A stretch of 45,643 nt of DNA from an uncultured Paraprevotella sp. (GCA_944321975.1 CALUNJ010000008.1:1-45643), one strand, 5' to 3'; shown: positions 1 through 8,077, numbered from the stretch's first letter. Numbers and translations: made by a program. The notes: generated by a model from the sequence alone, not told the origin.

Positions 1-537
1 CCACCAATCGTAGAAAAATGACATTTTTTCGCATGTTCCTATTCGTTGCACAAAAGTCCTTTTAAACAACATGGCATGTCCCGATATAGTATTAAAGAAA
101 AAGAGAGATTCGGCTGTGTATGGTCTTGTTTGGTAATTTTTTACTTGTGTTTCCTGATAACTCTGCGTGGTGATGCTTTCTGAAAAGCAAAGCACATAGT
201 TTCCCTTTTCAATTTGTTGTATTTGCTTTTCTATTTTCTCAGGAAACCAGATGTCGTCTTGGTCCGAAATGGCGATATAATCTCCTGTGGCTTGTTGGAG
301 TGCAGCATAAAAGTTGGCGTTGAATCCCAGGTTCTTTTCGTTTTGGAACACCTTGATGTGGCTGTGCCGGGCAGCGTATTCTTGCAGGATGTCCAAGGTG
401 GTGTCTGTCGAGCGGTCGTCTCTCACGATGATTTCATAGATGGGATAAGTCTGTGCGAGGATGGAGTCCATCTGTTCGCGCAGATACTTTTCCCCGTTGT
501 AGGTGCACATCACCACCGATACCGTACTGTTTCCCAT
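1..537 (-). CDS. Family 2 glycosyltransferase, partial (N-terminal 179 aa)
   Basis: Reading the minus strand from an ATG at 537 gives an open frame of 179 codons that runs off the left edge, so the C-terminal part is missing. The start MGNSTVSVVMCTYNGEKYL is the classic opening of a GT-A fold family 2 glycosyltransferase: a beta strand followed by the nucleotide-sugar-binding TYNGE segment. Further on, VRDDRSTDTT and the acidic motif SDQDDIWFPEK (residues about 93-103) match the family, the latter containing the metal/sugar-nucleotide-binding DxD-like residues. The last residues (FYDWW) resemble the HDWW region of rhamnosyltransferase-like GT2 enzymes. The likely role is transfer of a sugar to a cell-surface polysaccharide or O-antigen at the cytoplasmic face. 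It is transcribed divergently from the PH-like gene. Donor and acceptor cannot be told. Family assignment is firm; the exact start is probable. Confidence 0.9.
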   Translation of the reverse strand, partial: MGNSTVSVVMCTYNGEKYLREQMDSILAQTYPIYEIIVRDDRSTDTTLDILQEYAARHSHIKVFQNEKNLGFNANFYAALQQATGDYIAISDQDDIWFPEKIEKQIQQIEKGNYVLCFSESITTQSYQETQVKNYQTRPYTAESLFFFNTISGHAMLFKRTFVQRIGTCEKMSFFYDWW

Positions 538-559
538 GTCCGTTGTTTCTTGTTTGCTG

Positions 560-567
560 CAAAGTTA
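560..567 (-). promoter_or_regulatory. Putative Bacteroidota -7 box for the glycosyltransferase
   Basis: On the minus strand the sequence TAACTTTG matches the Bacteroidota housekeeping -7 consensus TAnnTTTG and lies about 22 bases upstream of the ATG at 537. No clear -33 TTTG is visible upstream, so this is a motif match only. Confidence 0.5.
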
Positions 568-665
568 GGTGTTTTTTTTCTTTCAGGCCCGGTCTGCCCG
601 TTTTTTTAGAAACAGTTTTTGAATTTCTGCAAAAGGGTTTTCCCCGCCACGCCGGGCGGGAGCGA

Positions 666-697
666 TTTGCAGGAAAAGAAAGAATGCGTTAATTTTG
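666..697 (+). promoter_or_regulatory. Putative Bacteroidota promoter (-33/-7) for the PH-like/PBP4 pair
   Basis: A TTTG at 666-669 and TAATTTTG at 690-697 are separated by 20 bases, matching the Bacteroidota -33 TTTG / -7 TAnnTTTG architecture. The -7 box ends 22 bases before the ATG at 720. This is one of the best matches in the window. Confidence 0.65.
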
Positions 698-719
698 CGG
701 GAAAAGCCCATAAAAAGAA

Positions 720-1133
720 ATGATACGCACTTTCCATTCCAAGGTAGACCGCAAGACGTTGTGCTTCTGCCTGCTGCCGGGCACGGTGCTGGCCGTGTAT
801 TTCTTTTGGATCAAGCAACCCCTGCCCGCGTTGTGTGCCATGGTGTTCCTCGTGTTTGTGGTGGAGCGTCTGATCCACACCTCCTACGTGTTCACCGACG
901 ACGGCCATCTGCTGCTCTGCCGCGGCCGCTTCGCCCAAGTCAGGCAGCTGCGGCTGGAGGACATTTCCCGTGCGGAAGTGGTGCGGGCAGGGAGGCTGTC
1001 TTTCCTGCACCACAAGGACATGGTCGCGCTGACCCTGCGCGACGGCACGACGAAGCTGATCACCCCTTCGCCCGCCGAAGAGTTCTGCCGGTATCTCAGG
1101 AAACGCCGGGACGAGGAGGCCCGGCGGGCATGA
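720..1133 (+). CDS. Small membrane protein with bacterial PH-like domain
   Basis: This encodes 137 residues. Two hydrophobic segments lie near the N terminus (about residues 12-29 and 35-52), separated by a short polar turn, so the protein probably inserts as a membrane hairpin. The remaining ~85 residues are soluble with alternating strands (TSYVFTDDGHLLLCRGRF, then VALTLRDGTTKLI) and a final basic helix. That pattern fits a bacterial pleckstrin-homology-like (bPH/DUF304-type) domain behind a two-helix anchor. No catalytic motif is visible. Its stop codon overlaps the start of the downstream PBP4-type gene in an ATGA arrangement, so the two are probably co-translated, which hints at an envelope role. 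The start is supported by the promoter match just upstream. The domain call is from pattern recognition and is moderately secure. Confidence 0.7.
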   Translation: MIRTFHSKVDRKTLCFCLLPGTVLAVYFFWIKQPLPALCAMVFLVFVVERLIHTSYVFTDDGHLLLCRGRFAQVRQLRLEDISRAEVVRAGRLSFLHHKDMVALTLRDGTTKLITPSPAEEFCRYLRKRRDEEARRA

Positions 1134-2293
1134 GGCGGGCTATGTGGGTGTGGGTCGTCGTGGCCTGGATGGCGGCAGCCGGCGGAGCCACCGCCCAAGG
1201 ACTGTCCGGACGGCTTGCGGCCTTGCTGCAGGACGAACTGCTGGAGACCTCGCAACTGGGACTGTGCGTGTACGACCTGACGGCCGACACGACGCTCTTT
1301 TCCGTCAATGCCCGCCAGCGCATGCGCCCGGCCTCGACGGAGAAACTCGTGACGGCGGTGGCCGCCCTCTCGGAGCTGGGCACGGGCCACCGGTTCGACA
1401 CCCGGCTGTTTTTCACCGGCGAGGTGAAGGACGGTGTGTTGCAGGGCGGGCTTTACGCTGTGGGCGGGTTCGACCCCTGCCTGGGAACCGGCGACCTCCG
1501 CGCGCTGGCCGATGCCGTGGCGGGGATGGGCGTAGACTCCGTGGCCGGCGGACTGTGGGCCGACGTGTCGATGAAAGACACCCTGCGCTGGGGATGGGGA
1601 TGGTGTTGGGACGACGACATGCCCGTGCTCACCCCCCTGACCTGCGAGGGGGAGGACCGCTTCCTGGAAGCTTGGGCCGGCGCGCTCCGGGCGCGGGGCA
1701 TCGGGTGCCGTCCGGCCGGCGTGGCTCGCTGCCCGGATGGTGCCGTGTGGCTGGCCCGGTGCGGGCATACGCTGGCCGATGTGTTGCCGCGCATGCTGAA
1801 GGAGAGCGACAACCTCTATGCCGAAGCCGTGTTCTACCAACTGGCGGCCCTGAGCGGCAAGCCCTACGCCTCGCGCGAAGAAGCCCTCTACGCCATAGAG
1901 CGGCTCATCGCCCGCGCGGGGCACGACCCCGGTCGCTACCTGGTGGCGGACGGCAGCGGAGTGTCGCTCTACAACTACCTGAGCGCGGAACTTGAAGTGG
2001 CCATCCTGCGCCTTGCCTACCGCGACGAAGCGGTCTTCCCCGCCCTTTATGCGGCCCTGCCCGTGGCAGGCACCGATGGCACGCTGCGCCGCCGCATGCG
2101 TGGGGGAAAGGCGCAGGGCAACGTGCGGGCCAAGACGGGGACGCTGGAGGGCGTGTCGACGCTGGCGGGCTATGCCACGGCGGCCGACGGCCACCTGTTG
2201 GCCTTTTGCATCCTGAACCAGGGCGTGGCCGACAAACGGGCGGCACAAGCCTTCCAGGACCGCGTGTGCGAGTTGCTGTGCGGGGCACCCTGA
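1130..2293 (+). CDS. dacB: D-alanyl-D-alanine carboxypeptidase/endopeptidase (PBP4 type, S13)
   Basis: This 387-residue exported penicillin-binding protein of the S13/PBP4 family trims or cleaves peptidoglycan peptide cross-links in the periplasm. A signal peptide covers about residues 1-22 (WVWVVVAWMAAAGGATAQ). All three active-site motifs are present: SxxK as STEK (Ser69, Lys72), SxN as SDN (226-228), and KTG (335-337) followed by TLEGVSTLAGY. It is shorter than E. coli PBP4 (about 475 aa), with a reduced inserted domain between the first two motifs. I chose the ATG at 1130 because it overlaps the preceding stop (ATGA) and puts the signal peptide at the N terminus; the open frame extends further upstream but would bury the signal. 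An in-frame ATG at 1142 is a possible alternative start. The family assignment is firm. Confidence 0.93.
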   Translation: MRRAMWVWVVVAWMAAAGGATAQGLSGRLAALLQDELLETSQLGLCVYDLTADTTLFSVNARQRMRPASTEKLVTAVAALSELGTGHRFDTRLFFTGEVKDGVLQGGLYAVGGFDPCLGTGDLRALADAVAGMGVDSVAGGLWADVSMKDTLRWGWGWCWDDDMPVLTPLTCEGEDRFLEAWAGALRARGIGCRPAGVARCPDGAVWLARCGHTLADVLPRMLKESDNLYAEAVFYQLAALSGKPYASREEALYAIERLIARAGHDPGRYLVADGSGVSLYNYLSAELEVAILRLAYRDEAVFPALYAALPVAGTDGTLRRRMRGGKAQGNVRAKTGTLEGVSTLAGYATAADGHLLAFCILNQGVADKRAAQAFQDRVCELLCGAP

Positions 2294-2406
2294 GACGGCC
2301 TGTGCGGAGGCACGTTCTTCACTCCCCAAGCGGAAGATAAAGAAAGCGGAGGGGCTTTTTTAGATTATTTAATGATTCATGGGGAAACCCGTAGAAATAA
2401 TATATG

Positions 2407-2414
2407 TACCTTTG
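2407..2414 (+). promoter_or_regulatory. Putative -7 box for the small secreted protein
   Basis: TACCTTTG matches TAnnTTTG and lies 21 bases before the ATG at 2436. No convincing -33 element is seen at the expected distance. Confidence 0.5.
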
Positions 2415-2435
2415 CGTCGCCTAAAAAGCCAAAAG

Positions 2436-2825
2436 ATGAGCGGAAAATTTTATCTTTCATTGTGGTTGTTCGTGTTTTCGTTCGTGGTATGTGCCGCGGT
2501 GGAAACACGGGGCAATGCCGTCTTTTGGCAGGATGGCGGGGAGCCGGAAGCCTCCGGCCTGCAGGAGGTCGTCGAGGAAGTGTCGGCCAAGGTTCCCTAT
2601 TTCTTTTTTTCACACGATTATGTCCTTCCGCTGTCGTCTGCCGCAGGAACGGTGTGCGAAGTGCCGGGCGTGAAGTGCATGGAGGTTTGGAGCCACATCG
2701 TGCGTGGCTTTTTCGACCCGGAATCGGCAGAAGATTCCGCCCGCGGGCAGGCTTTTTCTTTTATTCCTCCCCCGGCGGCGGATAAGGATTACTACGTCTT
2801 TGCCTTGCGCCGGATTGTGGTGTGA
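2436..2825 (+). CDS. Small secreted hypothetical protein
   Basis: I do not recognise this 129-residue protein. The N terminus (MSGKFYLSLWLFVFSFVVCA) is a plausible signal peptide with two basic/polar residues, a long hydrophobic core and small residues near the cleavage region, so the mature protein of about 105 residues is probably periplasmic or outer-membrane associated. The mature part contains aromatic stretches (VPYFFFSHDYVLPL) and ends in short strand-like segments (DYYVFALRRIVV). It holds two cysteines after the signal region. I chose the ATG at 2436 because a -7 promoter box lies 21 bases upstream and would fall inside the coding region if the upstream ATG at 2379 were used. It lies immediately before the complex I operon on the same strand, with about 140 bases between them. 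No function can be assigned. Confidence 0.6.
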   Translation: MSGKFYLSLWLFVFSFVVCAAVETRGNAVFWQDGGEPEASGLQEVVEEVSAKVPYFFFSHDYVLPLSSAAGTVCEVPGVKCMEVWSHIVRGFFDPESAEDSARGQAFSFIPPPAADKDYYVFALRRIVV

Positions 2826-2966
2826 CGTGCGCCGGTGCCGGCGGGATGCGGGTTTTCCGCGGCTCGCGTTGGCGAGTTTGGGAAGGCGGCGTGTGGCCTC
2901 GTTCCTTCCCGGGAGCGAGCGCAAACGGATTAGAAACAAACACATAAAAAATCTTTTTTTCGGAAA

Positions 2967-3320
2967 ATGACGGAATTCACATTGTTGACGGTCGTGGTGC
3001 TCACGGCCATCGTGTTGGTGGCGGCGGCGCTGCTCATCGCCCGCCTGTCGGCTCCGCGCACGTTCAATCCCCAAAAGGGCGAGCCTTACGAGTGCGGGCT
3101 TCCCACGCGGGGTACGTCGTGGGGGCAGTTCCATTCAGGCTACTACCTGTATGCCATCTTGTTTCTGGTGTTCGACATCGAGACGGTGTTCCTCTTCCCG
3201 TGGGCTGCAGTCGTAGCCCGTGTGGGAACGTGGGGACTGATGAGCGTGGTGTTCTTCATCGTGGTGCTGATTTTGGGCCTGGCTTATGCTTGGCGGAAAG
3301 GAGCGTTGGCATGGAAATGA
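2967..3320 (+). CDS. nuoA: NADH-quinone oxidoreductase subunit A
   Basis: This 117-residue membrane subunit of complex I opens the operon. Three transmembrane helices are evident (about residues 5-27, 60-80 and 88-110). The conserved NuoA signatures are present: the loop PYECGLP (residues about 40-46), which carries the conserved cysteine near the quinone site, and the second-helix motif FLVFDIETVFLFPW with its conserved acidic residues. NuoA sits beside NuoH and NuoJ at the junction of the membrane arm and the peripheral arm. Length is normal for the family. The gene overlaps the start of nuoB. I did not find a clear TAnnTTTG box in the 140 bases upstream, so operon transcription may begin further upstream or use another promoter type. 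Confidence 0.97.
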   Translation: MTEFTLLTVVVLTAIVLVAAALLIARLSAPRTFNPQKGEPYECGLPTRGTSWGQFHSGYYLYAILFLVFDIETVFLFPWAAVVARVGTWGLMSVVFFIVVLILGLAYAWRKGALAWK

Positions 3321-3931
3321 CAAAACACTGCAAGCCGGCTACGGTGAAGGACATGCGTCCGGAGGAGTTCAAGAACAACGACTACCTGTTGCGCATGGCA
3401 GAGGAACTAAACCGCGACGGGGCGGGCATCGTGTTGGGCACGCTGGACGACCTCATCAATTGGGGGAGGAGCAACTCGGTGTGGTCGCTGGCCTTGGGCA
3501 CAAGTTGCTGCGCCATAGAGTTCATGGCACTGGGTGCCGCACGCTACGACATGGCGCGATTTGGTTTCGAAGTGACGCGCAACTCGCCGCGCCAGGCCGA
3601 TTTGCTGATGGTGCTGGGCACGATCACCTACCGCATGGCACCCCTGATGAAGCGGCTCTATGACCAGATGGCCGAGCCGAAGTACGTGATTGCCGTGGGC
3701 GGATGTACCATCAGCGGCGGCCCCTTCAGGAAAGGTTACCACGTGGTGGACGGCATTGACAAGATCATTCCCGTGGACGTTTATATCCCCGGTTGCCCCC
3801 CGCGTCCGGAGGCTTTCTTCTACGGCATGATGCAGCTGCAGCGCAAAATCAAGATGGAACGTTTCCTGGGCGGACGCAACCGCAAGGAGAAGCCGGAGGA
3901 CGGCGAAACAAAACGGGAGGAAAAGGCATGA
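3311..3931 (+). CDS. nuoB: NADH-quinone oxidoreductase subunit B
   Basis: This encodes 206 residues carrying the N2 [4Fe-4S] cluster, the last cluster before quinone in complex I. The four ligands are visible: tandem cysteines in TSCCAIEF (Cys66, Cys67), Cys132 in GGCTISGG and Cys162 in PGCPPRPEA. The start region overlaps the end of nuoA. ATG at 3311 lies 7 bases after a GGAG and is chosen; ATG at 3317 would give a neat ATGA overlap and is equally possible (two residues shorter). The stop overlaps the nuoCD start (ATGA at 3928-3931). The C terminus has a highly charged Lys/Glu-rich tail. Family assignment is certain. Confidence 0.97.
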   Translation: MEMTKHCKPATVKDMRPEEFKNNDYLLRMAEELNRDGAGIVLGTLDDLINWGRSNSVWSLALGTSCCAIEFMALGAARYDMARFGFEVTRNSPRQADLLMVLGTITYRMAPLMKRLYDQMAEPKYVIAVGGCTISGGPFRKGYHVVDGIDKIIPVDVYIPGCPPRPEAFFYGMMQLQRKIKMERFLGGRNRKEKPEDGETKREEKA

Positions 3932-5553
3932 CGACGGAAGAGAAAATCAAGCAATGGTGCCCGCAGGCTGAAACGGAGACAGCGGGCGAGACGGTCGTGC
4001 GTGTGCCGGCGGACAGTTTGGAGGATGTGTGCCGCCGGTTGCACGACGATGCGGAGGAGCCGATGGACTACCTGCGCGACCTTGTGGGGGTCGATCAGGG
4101 CGAAGGGGGTCTGAGTACTTATTACCAATTGGAAAGTAGCCGCACGGGTAGCCGTGTCATGCTTCGTGCCGATGCCGTGGAGCGGGAGGGGCGGACGACG
4201 TTGCCTTCCGTGTGCCGCCTGTGGAAAACGGCGGAAATCAAGGAGCGAGAGGCGTTTGACTTCTTCGGCATTTGTTTCACGGGCAATCCCGACATGCGCA
4301 GGCTTTTCCTGCGCGAAGACTGGAAGGGTTATCCCCTGCGCAAGGATTACGACATGGACAGCAACCCGCTCAACATGGAGAATGAGGAGAACGCCGACGT
4401 GGCGGAGGAATTCCGGCTGAAGGCGGACGGGACGCTGGAACGGCGGGAGAACGTGGTGTTCGACCCGGAAGACTTTGTGGTGAACATCGGGCCGCAGCAT
4501 CCCTCGACCCACGGCGCGTTGCGTCTGCGCACCTCGCTTGACGGCGAGACGGTGAAGAAAATCGATCCCGTGCTGGGCTATATCCACCGCGGCATCGAGA
4601 AACTGAGCGAGAGCCTGACCTATCCGCAGACGCTGGCTTTCACGGACCGGCTCGACTACTTGAGCGCGCACCAGAACCGCCACGCGCTGTGCCTGTGCAT
4701 CGAGCGGGCGGCGGGCATCGAAATATCGGAGCGTGCGCAGTATATCCGAACGATCATGGATGAGTTACAGCGTGTGGCCTCCCACCTGCTTTTCTATTCG
4801 TGCCTCGTGATGGACATGGGCGCGCTCACGCCGTTTTTCTACGGTTTCCGCGAGCGCGAGATGATTCTCGATATCTTCGAGGAGACCACGGGCGGGCGGC
4901 TCATCCAGAACTACAATGTGATCGGCGGCGTGCAGGCCGACATCCATCCGGATTTCGCGCGGAAAGTGAAGGCATTCACTCAACACATGCGGGAGATTAT
5001 CCACGAGTATCACGAGATTTTCACCGACAGCGTGATTGCCCGCACCCGCCTGAAAGGTGTGGGAAAACTTTCGCGCGAGGAAGCCATCTCGCTGGGCGCG
5101 ACGGGCGGCACGGGGCGTGCCACGGGTTGGAGCAACGACGTGCGCAAGCGGCATCCCTATGCGCTCTACGACCGGGTGGACTTCAAGGAAATCACTTACA
5201 CCCACGGTGACTCGTGGGATCGCTACATGGTGCGCATGGACGAGATTCTGGAGTCGTGCCACATCATCGACCAACTCATCGACAACATCCCGGCGGGCGA
5301 GTTCCGCGTGAAGGTAAAGCCCGTGCTGAAGTTACCCGAAGGCGTGTTCACGGCATCGGTGGAGTCGAGCCGCGGCGAGTTCGGCGTGTTCCTGGTGAGC
5401 CGGGGCGACAAGTCGCCTTGGCGGCTGCATTTCCGTTCCACGGGCTTGCCGCTGGTGCATACCATGGACACTGTGTGCCGTGGCGGCAAGATTGCCGACC
5501 TCATCGCCATCGGCGGCACGCTGGACTTCGTGATTCCGGACATAGACAGATAA
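3928..5553 (+). CDS. nuoCD: Fused NADH-quinone oxidoreductase subunits C and D
   Basis: This 541-residue protein joins the NuoC 30-kDa and NuoD 49-kDa subunits in one chain, as in enterobacteria and many Bacteroidota. The NuoC part (about residues 1-150) ends with the signature EREAFDFFGICFTGNPDMRR and the KDYDMDSNP region. The NuoD part begins near NIGPQHPSTHGALRLR (about residues 188-203), which forms the quinone pocket with NuoB, continues with GYIHRGIEKLSESLTYPQ and DRLDYLSAHQNRHAL, and ends in the typical LDFV-x-DIDR terminus. The linker contains an Asn/Glu-rich stretch. The start at 3928 overlaps the nuoB stop. A 32-base gap follows before nuoH. Confidence in both domains is very high. 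Confidence 0.97.
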   Translation: MTTEEKIKQWCPQAETETAGETVVRVPADSLEDVCRRLHDDAEEPMDYLRDLVGVDQGEGGLSTYYQLESSRTGSRVMLRADAVEREGRTTLPSVCRLWKTAEIKEREAFDFFGICFTGNPDMRRLFLREDWKGYPLRKDYDMDSNPLNMENEENADVAEEFRLKADGTLERRENVVFDPEDFVVNIGPQHPSTHGALRLRTSLDGETVKKIDPVLGYIHRGIEKLSESLTYPQTLAFTDRLDYLSAHQNRHALCLCIERAAGIEISERAQYIRTIMDELQRVASHLLFYSCLVMDMGALTPFFYGFREREMILDIFEETTGGRLIQNYNVIGGVQADIHPDFARKVKAFTQHMREIIHEYHEIFTDSVIARTRLKGVGKLSREEAISLGATGGTGRATGWSNDVRKRHPYALYDRVDFKEITYTHGDSWDRYMVRMDEILESCHIIDQLIDNIPAGEFRVKVKPVLKLPEGVFTASVESSRGEFGVFLVSRGDKSPWRLHFRSTGLPLVHTMDTVCRGGKIADLIAIGGTLDFVIPDIDR

Positions 5554-5585
5554 ACGACACGCAGACACATATCATTTGAAGGAAT

Positions 5586-6686
5586 ATGGAACAATCTTTT
5601 TTAGACTATTACAGCCTTGAGCCGGTGACGCGCCGGATCCACGAGGCACTCTGCAGCGTGATGCCCGAGGGCTGGGCCGTGTGCGTGGAAGGGCTGGCGT
5701 TGGGGGTCATCATCCTGCTGGCCTACGCCGTGCTGGCCGTGGTGCTCATCTACATGGAGCGGCGGGTGTGCGGCGCGTTCCAGTGCCGCATCGGGCCGAA
5801 CCGCGTGGGCGGAAAAGGCGGCCTGCTGCAGGTGCCGGCCGACGTGCTGAAGATTCTTACCAAGGAAATCATCCGGCTGAAAAACTCCGACCATTTGCTT
5901 TATGAACTGGCACCCTATCTGGTGATTCTGGCCTCGGTGCTTTCGTTCTCCTGCCTGCCTTGGCACAAGGGTGCGGAAGTAATCGACATGGAGGTGGGCA
6001 TTCTTTTCGTGCTGGCCGCGTCGAGCATCGGCATCCTGGGCATCTTGTTGGCCGGGTGGAGCAGCAACAGCAAATACACCATCATCGGAGCCGTGCGTAG
6101 CGGAGCCATGCTCATCAGCTATGAGCTGTCGCTGGGCATCACGGTGCTCACGGTGGTGATTCTGAGCGGCACGATGAGCATCAGCGGCATCGTGGAAAGC
6201 CAGGCTGACGGGTGGAACATTTTCAAAGGGCACATTCTCACGCTGGTGGCCTTTGTCATCTATCTCATCTCGGGCAACGCCGAGGCCAACCGCGGGCCGT
6301 TCGACCTGGCGGAGGCCGAACAGGAGTTGACCGCTGGCTATCACACGGAGTATTCCGGCATGCACTTCGGTTTCTTCTATCTGGCCGAGTACCTGAACTT
6401 GTTTATCACTTCAGGTATCGCCACCACGCTATTCCTGGGCGGGTGGATGCCGTTGCACGTGGCGGGTCTGGATGGTTTCAATGCCGTGATGGATTACATT
6501 CCCGGCATTGTGTGGTTCTTGGGCAAGACGTTCTTCGTGGTGTTCCTGCTCATGTGGATCCGCTGGACCTACCCGCGTCTGCGCATCGACCAGGTGTTGA
6601 ACCTGGAATGGAAATACCTCATGCCGCTGTCGCTGCTCCTGATGCTGCTCATGGTGGTGTTGAAAGTCTATGGCCTTGTGTTTTAA
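5586..6686 (+). CDS. nuoH: NADH-quinone oxidoreductase subunit H
   Basis: This is a 366-residue polytopic membrane subunit with about eight to nine helices that forms part of the quinone chamber and the first proton-path element of complex I. Signatures seen: YMERRVCGAFQCRIGPNRVG (about residues 56-75), GWSSNSKYTIIGAVRSGAMLISYE (split across about 157-180) and GPFDLAEAEQELTAGYHTEY, the acidic loop facing NuoB/NuoD. The N-terminal extension before the first helix is about 30 residues and includes two cysteines. Lies 32 bases after nuoCD and 14 bases before nuoI. Nothing is missing relative to the family. Confidence 0.97.
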   Translation: MEQSFLDYYSLEPVTRRIHEALCSVMPEGWAVCVEGLALGVIILLAYAVLAVVLIYMERRVCGAFQCRIGPNRVGGKGGLLQVPADVLKILTKEIIRLKNSDHLLYELAPYLVILASVLSFSCLPWHKGAEVIDMEVGILFVLAASSIGILGILLAGWSSNSKYTIIGAVRSGAMLISYELSLGITVLTVVILSGTMSISGIVESQADGWNIFKGHILTLVAFVIYLISGNAEANRGPFDLAEAEQELTAGYHTEYSGMHFGFFYLAEYLNLFITSGIATTLFLGGWMPLHVAGLDGFNAVMDYIPGIVWFLGKTFFVVFLLMWIRWTYPRLRIDQVLNLEWKYLMPLSLLLMLLMVVLKVYGLVF

Positions 6687-6700
6687 AAAAATAGGAGGAT

Positions 6701-7201
6701 ATGAATAGTTTCACGAAATATGTCAAGAGATACTGGCGTTCGACGAAGAGCCTGGTGGGCGGCCTGCGCATCTCCATCAAGGTGTTCTTCCGCAAGAAGG
6801 TGACGGAACAGTATCCTGAGAACCGGCACACGACGCTCTACATTCCTGAGCGCCACCGCGCCATGCTGGAAATGATCCACGACGGAGACAACCACCATCA
6901 TTGCATCGCCTGCGGCCTGTGCCAGATGGCCTGCCCGAACGGCACGATCCGCGTGGTGTCCGAGATGCGCGAGGATGCCGAGGGAAAGAAGAAACGGGTG
7001 CTTGTGCGTTATGAGTACGACTTGGGCGCGTGCATGTTTTGCCAGCTTTGCGTCAACGCTTGCCCGCACGGGGCCATCCGTTTCACGAACGAGTTTGAAA
7101 ATGCCGTGTTCGAACGGGAAAAGCTTCACTTGGTGTTGAATCACGAAGGGAGTACGCTGGCCCCGCCCGCCGCGAAGAAAGAAAATCCTGTAAACGCATG
7201 A
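6701..7201 (+). CDS. nuoI: NADH-quinone oxidoreductase subunit I (2x[4Fe-4S] ferredoxin type)
   Basis: This 166-residue peripheral-arm subunit carries clusters N6a and N6b. Two CxxCxxCxxxCP motifs are present: Cys68/71/74/78 in CIACGLCQMACP and Cys111/114/117/121 in CMFCQLCVNACP. The N-terminal ~40 residues hold a basic amphipathic segment (KRYWRSTKSLVGGLRI) that docks to the membrane arm. In this operon the NADH-oxidising module (NuoEFG) is absent, so NuoI may be close to the point where electrons enter the complex. Spaced 14 bases after nuoH, with a GGAGG upstream of the ATG. The stop overlaps nuoJ by an ATGA. Confidence 0.97.
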   Translation: MNSFTKYVKRYWRSTKSLVGGLRISIKVFFRKKVTEQYPENRHTTLYIPERHRAMLEMIHDGDNHHHCIACGLCQMACPNGTIRVVSEMREDAEGKKKRVLVRYEYDLGACMFCQLCVNACPHGAIRFTNEFENAVFEREKLHLVLNHEGSTLAPPAAKKENPVNA

Positions 7202-7722
7202 TTAATATGGAAGAGATAACGCTTCAACAAGTCATATTCGGCATCGTCGCCTTGATGATGATGGTGTGTTCGGTGCTGGCCGTGACATCGGGGAAGATTC
7301 TCCGTGCGGCCACGGCCTTGCTGCTCGTGCTTTTCGGCACGGCGGTGTGCTATTTCATTTTGGGCTACACCTACCTGGGTGCCGTGCAGCTGTCCGTCTA
7401 TGCGGGCGGCATCGTGGTGCTCTACGTGTTCTCCATCCTGCTCACCCGTTCGGACAAGAACATGAACGAGCGCATCCCCCGCGGCCGTTGGTTTGCCGCC
7501 CTGGCCACGACGGTGGCGGGTTTCGTGCTGGTGGCGTTCTTGCTGCTTTCCCACGGTTTTGCTTTGGGGGGCATCCCCGCCTTGGAAGAGCTTGCCCCGG
7601 GTGTGGTGGGCGAGGCGCTCATCGGCACGGGCAAGTATCAGTTCGTCCTGCCTTTCGAGGCGGTGAGCGTGCTGCTATTGGCCTGCATGATTGGTGCCAT
7701 CATGATTGCGCGTAAACATTAA
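7198..7722 (+). CDS. nuoJ: NADH-quinone oxidoreductase subunit J
   Basis: This 174-residue subunit has five predicted transmembrane helices. The third-helix region LGAVQLSVYAGGIVVLYVFSI contains the conserved glycine-rich pi-bulge segment that is diagnostic of NuoJ. ATG at 7198 overlaps the nuoI stop (ATGA). An internal ATG at 7207 (MEEITLQQ) is an alternative that removes three residues. The final helix is followed by a short basic tail. It sits between nuoI and nuoK, the usual order. Confidence 0.95.
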   Translation: MINMEEITLQQVIFGIVALMMMVCSVLAVTSGKILRAATALLLVLFGTAVCYFILGYTYLGAVQLSVYAGGIVVLYVFSILLTRSDKNMNERIPRGRWFAALATTVAGFVLVAFLLLSHGFALGGIPALEELAPGVVGEALIGTGKYQFVLPFEAVSVLLLACMIGAIMIARKH

Positions 7723-7744
7723 GAGGAGGAAAGGAAAAACTGTT

Positions 7745-8056
7745 ATGGAAATAAATGTAGTTTGCTATTTGATGGTGGCCGCAGTGATGCTCTTTGCGGG
7801 TGTCTACGGCTTCTTCACGCGCCGCAACCTGCTGGCCACGTTGATTTCCGTGGAATTGATGCTCAATGCGGCGAACATCAACTTTGCCGTGTTCAACCGC
7901 TATCTTTTCCCCGGGGTGCTCGAGGGGCATTTCTTCACGCTCTTCGGCATTGCCATTTCGGCGGCCGAGACGGCTGTGGCCATTGCCATCATGATTAACG
8001 TGTACCGCAACGTGCGCAATATCCAGACGGATGACATCAGTGATTTGAAAGGATAA
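7745..8056 (+). CDS. nuoK: NADH-quinone oxidoreductase subunit K
   Basis: This encodes 103 residues with three transmembrane helices, an Mrp antiporter MrpC-like subunit of the membrane arm. The conserved glutamates lie in helix 2 (LISVELMLNAANINF) and helix 3 (FGIAISAAETAVAIAIMI), which take part in proton translocation. I start it at the ATG at 7745, which gives the normal family length. An upstream in-frame start at 7706 would overlap nuoJ and add a basic, non-conserved leader. An AGGAGGAAAGG ribosome-binding stretch lies at about 7723-7736. Family call is certain. Confidence 0.96.
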   Translation: MEINVVCYLMVAAVMLFAGVYGFFTRRNLLATLISVELMLNAANINFAVFNRYLFPGVLEGHFFTLFGIAISAAETAVAIAIMINVYRNVRNIQTDDISDLKG

Positions 8057-8077
8057 CCCTAACACGATAAAGGATTT

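Noticed and set aside
640..660. GC-rich hairpin CCCGCC/GGGCGGG in the divergent intergenic region
   Set aside because: Short stem without a T tract and directly beside the promoter; too weak to call a terminator.
884..2329. Long minus-strand frame (481 codons) opposite the PBP4 gene
   Set aside because: It is the shadow of the well-supported plus-strand gene with PBP motifs, with His/Arg/Gln-rich composition and no recognisable domain.
2321..2360. Weak inverted repeat with T run after the PBP4 gene
   Set aside because: The arms pair over only four bases with mismatches; I could not support a terminator.
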